A DNA stretch of 44,693 nt from Janthinobacterium sp. GW456P (GTDB lineage: Bacteria; Pseudomonadota; Gammaproteobacteria; Burkholderiales; Burkholderiaceae_D): contig NZ_NEHB01000043.1 of assembly GCF_002127655.1 (NCBI RefSeq), forward strand, positions 1 through 44,693, read 5' to 3'. Positions 38,622 through 44,693 of this stretch are shown piece by piece. The number at the start of each line of letters is the position of its first letter. Positions within the stretch are counted from its first letter, which is position 1. Under the pieces are notes generated by a model. The model did not search any database. It was given only the letters and a program-made list of their open reading frames with translations, and was not told the DNA's origin. Made by a program: the position numbers and the translations under genes.

Positions 38622-40880
38622 ATGAAATTTCGTTTCCCCATCGTCATCATTGACGAGGATTTCCGTTCTGAAAATACGTCCGGCCTGGGTATTCGCGCCC
38701 TTGCCGCCGCAATGGAAAAAGAAGGCATGGAAGTGCTGGGCGTGACCAGCTACGGCGATTTGTCGCAATTTGCCCAACAACAATCGCGCGCATCGGCCTT
38801 CGTGCTGTCGATCGACGATGAAGAATTCGGCGGCGGTTCCATCGAGGAAACCGATCACGCCTTGAAATCGCTGCGCGCTTTCGTCGAGGAAATCCGCTAC
38901 AAGAACGCCGACATCCCCATTTATCTGTATGGCGAAACGCGCACTTCGCGCCACATCCCCAACGATATCCTGCGCGAACTGCATGGTTTCATCCACATGT
39001 TCGAAGATACGCCGGAATTCGTCGCGCGCCACATCATCCGCGAAGCGAAATCCTACCTGGACGGCCTGTCGCCGCCGTTCTTCCGCGCGCTGGTGCACTA
39101 CGCCAACGACGGCTCCTATTCGTGGCACTGCCCCGGCCACTCGGGCGGCGTGGCTTTCCTGAAGTCGCCGATCGGCCAGATGTTCCACCAGTTCTTCGGT
39201 GAAAACATGCTGCGCGCCGACGTCTGCAACGCCGTCGAGGAACTGGGCCAGCTGCTCGACCATACGGGTCCTGTCGCCGCCTCGGAACGCAATGCGGCGC
39301 GCATCTTCAATGCCGACCATTGCTATTTCGTCACCAACGGCACGTCGACCTCGAACAAGATGGTGTGGCACTCGACCGTGGCGCCGGGCGACATCGTCGT
39401 CGTCGACCGCAACTGCCACAAGTCGATCTTGCATTCGATCATCATGTGCGGCGCCATTCCCGTGTTCCTGATGCCGACGCGCAATCACCTGGGCATCATC
39501 GGCCCCATCCCGCTGCACGAATTCACGCCGGAAAGCATTGCCCGCAAGATCGAAGCGAACCCGTTCGCGCGCGAAGCGAAGAACAAGAAACCGCGCATCC
39601 TGACCATCACGCAATCGACCTACGATGGCGTGATCTACAACGTGGAAACCCTGCGCGAAATGCTCGACGGCAAGATCGACACCCTGCACTTCGATGAAGC
39701 ATGGCTGCCGCACGCGACCTTCCACGATTTCTACAAGAATATGCACGCCATCGGCAAGGACCGTCCGCGCGCCAAGGAATCGATGATCTTCTCGACCCAG
39801 TCCACGCACAAATTGCTGGCCGGCCTGTCGCAGGCCTCGCAAATCCTCGTGCGCGAATCGGACACGGTCAAGCTGGACCAGGACGCCTTCAACGAGGCTT
39901 ACCTGATGCACACGTCGACTTCGCCGCAGTATTCCATCATCGCCTCGTGCGACGTGGCCGCGGCCATGATGGAAGCGCCGGGCGGCACGGCCCTGGTGGA
40001 AGAATCGATCCTGGAAGCGCTCGATTTCCGCCGCGCCATGAAGAAGATCGACCAGGAATGGGGCCAGGACTGGTGGTTCCAGGTGTGGGGTCCGTCCAGC
40101 TTCAATGACGAAGGCATGGGCCAGCAGGAAGACTGGATGATACGCGCCGAGGATGACTGGCACGGCTTCGGCGACCTCGCTCCCGGATTCAATATGCTCG
40201 ACCCGATCAAGGCGACCATCGTCAACCCGGGCCTGTCGCTGGACGGCCAGTTCGGCGACACGGGCATTCCCGCGTCCATCGTCACCAAATACCTGGCCGA
40301 GCACGGCGTCATCATTGAAAAGTGCGGCCTGTACTCGTTCTTCATCATGTTTACCATCGGCATCACCAAGGGCCGCTGGAATACCTTGCTGACGGCCTTG
40401 CAGCAGTTCAAGGACGATTACGACAAGAACCAGCCGATGTGGCGCATCCTGCCGGAGTTCGCGGCGGCCAACCCGCGCTACGAAAAAATGGGCTTGCGCG
40501 ACCTGTGCCAGCAAATCCACGATTTCTACAAGGCTTACGACGTGGCCCGCCTGACGACGGAAATGTATCTGTCGGACATGATCCCCGCCATGAAGCCGTC
40601 GGACGCGTTCGCCAAGATGGCGCACCGCGAAATCGAGCGCGTGGCCATCGACGAACTGGAAGGCCGCATCACGTCCATCCTGCTGACGCCGTACCCGCCG
40701 GGCATCCCGCTCTTGATCCCGGGCGAGCGCTTCAACAAGACCATCGTCGACTACCTGCGCTTCGCGCGCGACTTCAACGAGCGCTTCCCCGGCTTCGAGA
40801 CGGATGTGCATGGCCTGGTGAAACGCGAAGTCGATGGCAAGCGCGGCTATTTTGTAGATTGTGTCAAATTGGATGATTAG
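38622..40880 (+). CDS. Orn/Lys/Arg decarboxylase (AdiA/CadA superfamily)
   Basis: This is a 752-residue fold-type I PLP decarboxylase with all three parts. A wing/receiver-like N-terminal domain (about 1-130) comes first. The catalytic core (about 135-575) has GTSTSNKMVWHS, DRNCHKSILHS, LHFDEAWLPHATF and the PLP lysine Lys397 in STHKLLAGLSQAS. The C-terminal domain has LTPYPPGIPLLIPGERF. It converts a basic amino acid to its polyamine or diamine; the layout resembles AdiA and fits arginine or lysine, but the substrate is not decided. Acid-stress or polyamine roles are both possible. The ATG at 38622 follows GGAG at six bases. No antiporter gene (AdiC or CadB type) is next to it, favouring a biosynthetic role. 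Confidence 0.92.
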   Translation: MKFRFPIVIIDEDFRSENTSGLGIRALAAAMEKEGMEVLGVTSYGDLSQFAQQQSRASAFVLSIDDEEFGGGSIEETDHALKSLRAFVEEIRYKNADIPIYLYGETRTSRHIPNDILRELHGFIHMFEDTPEFVARHIIREAKSYLDGLSPPFFRALVHYANDGSYSWHCPGHSGGVAFLKSPIGQMFHQFFGENMLRADVCNAVEELGQLLDHTGPVAASERNAARIFNADHCYFVTNGTSTSNKMVWHSTVAPGDIVVVDRNCHKSILHSIIMCGAIPVFLMPTRNHLGIIGPIPLHEFTPESIARKIEANPFAREAKNKKPRILTITQSTYDGVIYNVETLREMLDGKIDTLHFDEAWLPHATFHDFYKNMHAIGKDRPRAKESMIFSTQSTHKLLAGLSQASQILVRESDTVKLDQDAFNEAYLMHTSTSPQYSIIASCDVAAAMMEAPGGTALVEESILEALDFRRAMKKIDQEWGQDWWFQVWGPSSFNDEGMGQQEDWMIRAEDDWHGFGDLAPGFNMLDPIKATIVNPGLSLDGQFGDTGIPASIVTKYLAEHGVIIEKCGLYSFFIMFTIGITKGRWNTLLTALQQFKDDYDKNQPMWRILPEFAAANPRYEKMGLRDLCQQIHDFYKAYDVARLTTEMYLSDMIPAMKPSDAFAKMAHREIERVAIDELEGRITSILLTPYPPGIPLLIPGERFNKTIVDYLRFARDFNERFPGFETDVHGLVKREVDGKRGYFVDCVKLDD

Positions 40881-40888
40881 TGAAGGCC

Positions 40889-40994
40889 CATCCAATCTAC
40901 CGCGCGCCGCGACTTGCGGCCTGCGAGGCTCACCGTACTTCAGTACGGTTGCGCTTCTCGGCCACAATTCGCTTCCGTTCGCTACGATTGGATG
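40889..40994. repeat. Imperfect inverted repeat with central GTAC palindrome
   Basis: The outer arms CATCCAATC (40889-40897) and GATTGGATG (40986-40994) are perfect inverted copies, and the centre is CCGTACTTCAGTACGG (40933-40948). It resembles the element at 1822-1904 in having a GTAC-N4-GTAC core followed by a GAG-rich flank (inverted orientation here). A further ATTGGATG copy is at 40868-40875, in the last codons of the decarboxylase gene. Confidence 0.6.
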
Positions 40995-41002
40995 AACCGT
41001 CG

Positions 41003-41039
41003 TGATGTTCGTTGAACGTCATCATGATGTTCGTTGAAC
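41003..41039 (+). repeat. Short direct repeat in the gap after the decarboxylase
   Basis: TGATGTTCGTTGAAC occurs at 41003-41017 and 41025-41039, a 22 bp period (two helical turns). It might be a pair of regulator sites or a small duplication. There is no clear use. Confidence 0.6.
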
Positions 41040-41051
41040 TTCAGTCAATAG

Positions 41052-41082
41052 CGCCGCCTGATGCAGATCAGGCGGCGTTTTT
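41052..41082 (+). terminator. Strong intrinsic terminator
   Basis: An 11 bp perfect stem CGCCGCCTGAT/ATCAGGCGGCG (41052-41062 with 41067-41077) with loop GCAG is followed by TTTTTC. It ends transcription of the decarboxylase gene before the sigma-54 activator. Confidence 0.93.
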
Positions 41083-41176
41083 CATTGTGGGCTAGCGCGC
41101 ACGCTTGCGCCAGATCAAACGGCTGGGGTATCGGGCTCCTAAGATGGGCGACTCGTGCCCTCGTGACGGCAGACCT

Positions 41177-42571
41177 ATGACGCTCAAGGTGTGGCTGGAA
41201 ATCATGCAGCAGGCGGCGGCTGGCAGTGGCGCCTTGCTGGCGGCGGCCTTGAAGCAGGCTCAGGTAACTATAGCCCGGCGGCACGACGGCGAGGCGGAGG
41301 CTGCGGGTATCGTGCTGTTCGCCGAAGCCAATACGGCGCTGCTGCAAGCGCTGCCGGCGCTGTGCCGCCACACCTCGGTGCTGGCCATTGCCGCCTGCGG
41401 CCAGCCTACCAGCTGCGCGCAACAGCGCGCCCTGCTGGCGGCAGGCGCGCTCGACGTGCTGCTGTGGCCGGCGGGCAGCATCGATGCGGGCCAGGTGTTG
41501 GCGCGATTGCAGCGCTGGCAAGCCGTGGCGCAGCTGCTGGCGTCCGGCGCCGTGCGCCGGCAACTGGTGGGCGACAGCGCGGCTTGGACCGCCCTGCTGC
41601 ACCAGGTGGTGGAAATGGCCGCCTTCAGCCAGGCGTCGATGCTGATCACGGGCGAAACGGGCACGGGCAAGGATTTACTGGCGCAACTGGTGCACCGCCT
41701 CGGCAACTGCAGCGGCGGCTTCACCATCCTCGACTGCGCCACCCTGTCGCCGGAACTGGCGGGCAGCGAACTGTTCGGCCATGAAAGGGGCGCCTTTACG
41801 GGCGCGGCGGCCGCGCGCGACGGCGCTTTTGCCCTCGCGGACGGCGGCGTGCTCTTCCTCGACGAGGTGGGCGAACTGCCGCTGCCGCTGCAGGCCCAGC
41901 TGCTGCGCGCCATCCAGGAGCGCAAATACAAGCGCGTGGGCGGCAATACCTGGCAGCCGACGCAGTTCCGCCTCGTGTGCGCCACCAACCGCGCGCTGGA
42001 AGACGAAGTGGCGCGCGGCGCCTTCCGCGCCGACCTGTATTACCGCATCGCCGGCTGGCGTTGCCAGACGCCGCCCCTGCGCGAGCGCCAGGACGACATC
42101 CTGCCGCTGGCCCGGCATTTCCTGGCCGAACTGGCCCAACAAGAACCGCCCCCGCTGGACGCCGCCGTGCGCGAATACCTGCTGCTGCGCGATTATCCGG
42201 GCAATGTGCGCGAACTGCGCCAGACCGTCACGCGCATCTGGCACCGCCATTGCGGCACCGGCCCCATCACCATCGGCGCCCTGCCGCCCGAGGAACGGCT
42301 GCTGGCGCCGGCCTGGCCCGACCAGCATTTCGAGGCGGCCGTGCGACGCGCCCTGGCCCAGGGCTGCAAGCTGTCGCACATCACACGCTGCGCCGCCGAC
42401 GTGGCCATCCGCCTGGTGCTGGCCGAGGAACACGGCAACAACCAGCGCGCCGCCGCCCGCCTGGGCGTGACGGACCGCGCCCTGCAGATACGCCGCAAGG
42501 CGGCCGCCTGCGCGGCGCAGCTGGCCGCTGCCGCCGCCGCAACACCGCCTGCCACGCCGGCCGCTCCGTAA
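41177..42571 (+). CDS. Sigma-54-dependent activator with a receiver-like domain lacking its phospho-acceptor
   Basis: This is a protein of about 464 residues. The N-terminal domain (about 20-125) looks like a receiver fold (IVLFAEANTALLQ, then LAIAACG and a GALDVLLWPAG end), but where the phospho-acceptor Asp should be it reads FAEA. The AAA+ domain (about 135-360) is intact. Walker A is GETGTGKD (159-166), the sigma-54-contacting loop GAFTGA is at 205-210, Walker B is LFLDEVGELP, and the arginine-finger region is RADLYYRI. A Fis-like helix-turn-helix is at the C-terminus (NNQRAAARLGVTDRALQIRR). The start is unclear: 41144 (ATG) or a TTG at 41105 are alternatives, none with a strong ribosome site. 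It converges on the amidohydrolase gene with only 29 bp between. Confidence 0.87.
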   Translation: MTLKVWLEIMQQAAAGSGALLAAALKQAQVTIARRHDGEAEAAGIVLFAEANTALLQALPALCRHTSVLAIAACGQPTSCAQQRALLAAGALDVLLWPAGSIDAGQVLARLQRWQAVAQLLASGAVRRQLVGDSAAWTALLHQVVEMAAFSQASMLITGETGTGKDLLAQLVHRLGNCSGGFTILDCATLSPELAGSELFGHERGAFTGAAAARDGAFALADGGVLFLDEVGELPLPLQAQLLRAIQERKYKRVGGNTWQPTQFRLVCATNRALEDEVARGAFRADLYYRIAGWRCQTPPLRERQDDILPLARHFLAELAQQEPPPLDAAVREYLLLRDYPGNVRELRQTVTRIWHRHCGTGPITIGALPPEERLLAPAWPDQHFEAAVRRALAQGCKLSHITRCAADVAIRLVLAEEHGNNQRAAARLGVTDRALQIRRKAAACAAQLAAAAAATPPATPAAP

Positions 42572-42600
42572 TCGACCTCATGTCCGCCCCATGCCCCTCC

Positions 42601-43329
42601 TCACGCCAGCCCCGCCAGCCGTAGAAAATTGCCGCCCGTGATCAGCGCCGCATCCCGCGGCGGCAAGCCCAGCAAGTGAATCTTGTGCAATTCCAGCCCC
42701 GGATGCAGCCAGGGACCATCCGAGCCGAACAAGACCTTGTGCGGCCCCGCGCGGCGTACGGCCTGCTCCAGCAAGTCGTAGCGGCGCACGCCCGAGCTGT
42801 CCGTATGGATGTTGCGGTGGCGTACCAGATGGTCGATCAGCGCCAGCTGGGCCGCCCAGTCGTCGCCGAAGCTGCCCAGGTGGGGCAGGATAAAGTTGAC
42901 GTCGGGATACTGCTGCGCCAGCAGTTCGGCCACGGCCACCTCGCCGGCCGGGTCGTACAGCACGGGCAAGCCGAAGAAACGCGCCGCGTCGCACACTTCG
43001 CCGCTGATGCGCGCGTCAAACCGGTGCGCCTTGATGCCAACAAAGCCGTAGCGCTCGACAGCCGTGCGCACCAGGTCCATGATGCGGCCCCGGTCGCGCC
43101 GCGCATGCACGAAGGCAAAGCCATAAAAACGCTGCGGATCAGAGGCGACCAGGCGTGCCACGCCGTGGTTGGCGATCGCGTAATCGGAGTGGAAGGCAGC
43201 GAACAGCACGCTGCGGGCGATGCCGGCCGCCTGGGCACGGCGCAGATAGGCGCGCAGCGGCGCATCGCTGTCCCACGGCCCGCTCAAGCCGTCGCCCGGT
43301 CCCGCATGGCAATGGCAATCGATGATCAT
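42601..43329 (-). CDS. Amidohydrolase-family metal-dependent hydrolase
   Basis: This is a 242-residue TIM-barrel protein of the amidohydrolase-2 (COG2159-type) group. The metal site starts with HCH of MIIDCHCHAGPG. Further ligands are in GIKAHRF and ILPHLGSFG, and the catalytic aspartate is in LFGSDGPW. This family includes decarboxylases and lactonase-like enzymes acting on small acids; the substrate is unknown. It lies nine bases after the stop codon of the CxCxxC gene, so it is the last gene of a three-gene unit transcribed leftward from the window edge. Confidence 0.85.
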   Translation of the reverse strand: MIIDCHCHAGPGDGLSGPWDSDAPLRAYLRRAQAAGIARSVLFAAFHSDYAIANHGVARLVASDPQRFYGFAFVHARRDRGRIMDLVRTAVERYGFVGIKAHRFDARISGEVCDAARFFGLPVLYDPAGEVAVAELLAQQYPDVNFILPHLGSFGDDWAAQLALIDHLVRHRNIHTDSSGVRRYDLLEQAVRRAGPHKVLFGSDGPWLHPGLELHKIHLLGLPPRDAALITGGNFLRLAGLA

Positions 43330-43338
43330 GATGGCGCG

Positions 43339-43989
43339 CTAATGCCAGTCGCCCATGACGACGATGCGGTTGCCGCGCCGGCGCCAGCGCCCGCTTTCCT
43401 CTTCCTGCTGCGGCGCAGGCGAGCGGAACTGCGGCAATTGCTGATGCAGGGCCCGCGTCAGCGCGCTCTCGACGGCGCGCGCACTGCCATCGCCGTCGGC
43501 CGCCAATCGCGCCGCCTGTCCGGCGATGCGCACGAAGCGGCGCGCCATCTCCAGTTCGCGGTCGGTCGGCGCTTCGCTCTCCATTTCCAGCTCCAGCGCA
43601 TCGCTGGCCGCGCGCCCCAGGGCCGAACCGAGCGCCGTGCCCACGCCCGGTATCGGTATCATCGAACCGAGGGCGCCGCCGACAAAGGGCAAGGCCGTCT
43701 TGGCCATGGCCTTCAAGGCGCCACCCAGGGGCTGGGCCACCTTGGCGACGGTGGCACCCACTTTCTTGACGCCCTTCCACACGCTCTTGAAGACCTTGCC
43801 GAGAAACTGCTCCAGTTCCTCCTCGCTGGCCACTTCCAGCAATTCCATGGCCAGCTGCAATTCCTCCTCTTCGCTCAAGACGGCCGGCGCCGTGCCCTTG
43901 CCGGGCCAGTCCCGGCCAAATTCCAGCACTTCAAACGCGATGCCGGCCCGCTGCCGGCATTGTGCGCATGCGCATTCGAGTTGGTGCAT
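43339..43989 (-). CDS. Unrecognised protein with CxCxxC start and glycine-rich hydrophobic core
   Basis: This 216-residue protein is not recognised with certainty. It begins MHQLECACAQCRQRAG, a three-cysteine CxCxxC cluster that could bind a metal. A very acidic helical segment follows (LSEEEELQLAMELLEVASEEELEQFLGKVFK). Next comes a glycine/alanine-rich hydrophobic core (about 80-140), with VKKVGATVAKVAQPLGGALKAMAKTALPFVGGALGSMIPIPGVGTALGSALG. The core looks like a membrane-active or bacteriocin-like helical hairpin. The end is a charged tail (GRWRRRGNRIVVMGDWH). The ATG at 43989 is preferred because GGAGAG lies six bases before it. I recall proteins of this general form with an acidic helix and GGxxG core beside odd secreted-protein clusters, but cannot confirm it. 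Confidence 0.6.
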   Translation of the reverse strand: MHQLECACAQCRQRAGIAFEVLEFGRDWPGKGTAPAVLSEEEELQLAMELLEVASEEELEQFLGKVFKSVWKGVKKVGATVAKVAQPLGGALKAMAKTALPFVGGALGSMIPIPGVGTALGSALGRAASDALELEMESEAPTDRELEMARRFVRIAGQAARLAADGDGSARAVESALTRALHQQLPQFRSPAPQQEEESGRWRRRGNRIVVMGDWH

Positions 43990-44035
43990 GATGCTCTCCT
44001 TTGCAATGATCAAGGCGTGGCCACCAGGTCCACAT

Positions 44036-44693
44036 TCAGCTCCACATTTCACCGAGCACGGCCAGTTCCAGTTCGCGCCGCTGGTTGGTCAGCACGCCGC
44101 GCTGGTGGGCGAACATGTCGTCGTGGATGCGCTGCTCGATGCGGCGCCGCTGCGCCGGCGAGGACAGGGGCGCCACGTACACCTGGTGCGTGCTCAAGTC
44201 GACGCCCATCATCTGGCCGCACAGCCGGTGCTGCAGCAGGCGCCGGTGCAGATCGTCCGTCTGGCCGCTGTAGGCGCGGCGGCGCCCGCCCGCATCGAAT
44301 TCGATCACATACAGGCCCGGCCCCCGGCCATTCGGATCGCGCAAGGCATTGTCCAGCGTCCCCAGTGCCAGGTAACTCAGGGCGGCCGCTTCCGGCACCC
44401 GGCCCATGGTGCCGGCCAGGGTCGGCGGGATTTCGCCCTGCTGCTGGCCGTCATCCTGTCCCTGATCCTGCCCTTGATCCTGGTCAGGTTCCGGCTCCTG
44501 CTGGTCGCCAAACGCGGGTTCCGCCACGGGATAGGGTGCCGGATAAAGCGTGGGATAGATGGCCGGATAGCCGCCCCAGCCCCGGTAGCGCGGCGGCAGG
44601 TAGGGCAAGGGCGGCGGCGCGGGGCGCGGGGGCCGACGCGCCGGATTCGCCTGGTAGCGCGGCGGCATGGGGCGGCGCGGGCCGCGCAGCGGC
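44036..44693 (-). CDS. GIY-YIG nuclease-like protein with Pro/Tyr/Gln-rich N-terminus (5' end beyond window)
   Basis: The visible 210 residues begin at an ATG (44668), but the frame stays open to the right edge with the same Pro/Arg-rich bias and no ribosome site. The gene is therefore probably longer. The first 90 residues are low-complexity: Pro/Tyr-rich (PPRYRGWGGYPAIYPTLYPAPYP), then Gln/Asp-rich (QDQGQDQGQDDGQQQG). A GIY-YIG-like domain follows (about 110-190). It has GLYVIEF in place of GIY, AYSGQTDDLHRRLLQH in place of YIG-x10-R, and an RRRIEQRIHDD helix supplying the catalytic-type glutamate. Such domains cut DNA, but some have lost activity. The CxCxxC gene follows after 46 bp. Confidence 0.7.
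   Translation of the reverse strand, partial: PLRGPRRPMPPRYQANPARRPPRPAPPPLPYLPPRYRGWGGYPAIYPTLYPAPYPVAEPAFGDQQEPEPDQDQGQDQGQDDGQQQGEIPPTLAGTMGRVPEAAALSYLALGTLDNALRDPNGRGPGLYVIEFDAGGRRRAYSGQTDDLHRRLLQHRLCGQMMGVDLSTHQVYVAPLSSPAQRRRIEQRIHDDMFAHQRGVLTNQRRELELAVLGEMWS

Noticed and set aside
38439..40967. 842-residue open frame opposite the decarboxylase
   Set aside because: Antisense to a fully conserved PLP decarboxylase; composition and lack of motifs mark it as a shadow.

Overview
The window is about 44.7 kb of GC-rich DNA packed with genes on both strands. Codon use, gene families and the mix of neighbours (aroC, thyA, folA, YihY, DUF2069, DUF4124, FadL, two c-di-GMP proteins, a ter cluster) point to a betaproteobacterium of the Oxalobacteraceae, with Janthinobacterium or a close relative (Massilia, Duganella) most likely. 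That assignment comes from how the proteins look, not from a search. Almost everything appears chromosomal. The only clear mobile DNA is the 3' end of an IS110-family transposase gene at the left edge.

Layout. 1-420: IS110 transposase tail and a REP-like hairpin. 420-1514 (-): aroC. 1515-1947: an AT-rich gap ending in a large imperfect inverted repeat. 1948-4209 (+): a receiver/DUF3369/GGDEF/EAL regulator. 4279-5478 (-): a CBS-pair protein and a 2-oxoglutarate/Fe(II) dioxygenase. 5773-11366 (+): a MetY-type sulfhydrylase, an alpha/beta hydrolase, a PoNi-like (DUF1911) immunity-type protein and a WG-repeat protein. 11377-14100 (-): two small envelope proteins and a YihY-family membrane protein. 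14159-20699 (+): a tightly overlapping run of WrbA quinone reductase, DUF2069, FAD-linked hydroxyacid dehydrogenase, DUF4124, FtsX-type permease and AttH-like lipocalin. 20743-24413 (+): an MsbA-type ABC exporter, a LysE exporter and a threonine-aldolase-like enzyme. 24646-29034 (-): FadL and a membrane-bound cache/PAS/GGDEF/EAL protein. 29192-31206 (+): thyA and a SUKH-domain protein. 31203-33464 (-): a TonB-dependent receptor with a Fur-box-like site upstream. 33648-36903 (-): a three-gene ter cluster. 37110-40880 (+): an alpha/beta hydrolase, folA and a large Orn/Lys/Arg decarboxylase. 41177-42571 (+): a sigma-54 activator. 42601-44693 (-): an amidohydrolase, a CxCxxC/glycine-rich protein and a Pro-rich GIY-YIG protein that runs off the right edge.

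How the genes work together. Two c-di-GMP proteins suggest local second-messenger control of lifestyle. thyA and folA form the dTMP/folate pair but lie nearly 8 kb apart, with the receptor and ter genes between them. PoNi-like, WG-repeat and SUKH proteins look like orphan immunity or accessory proteins: I see no toxin gene beside them.

The most interesting and least explained part is the right end (41.1-44.7 kb). There a sigma-54 activator with a receiver-like domain lacking its phospho-acceptor converges on a three-gene unit. That unit encodes a GIY-YIG nuclease-like protein with a Pro/Tyr/Gln-rich N-terminus, a protein with a CxCxxC start and a glycine-rich hydrophobic core, and a metal-dependent hydrolase. 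The second point of interest is the ter cluster, in which a duplicated TerD domain has been joined once to a TerA domain and once to a vWA domain.
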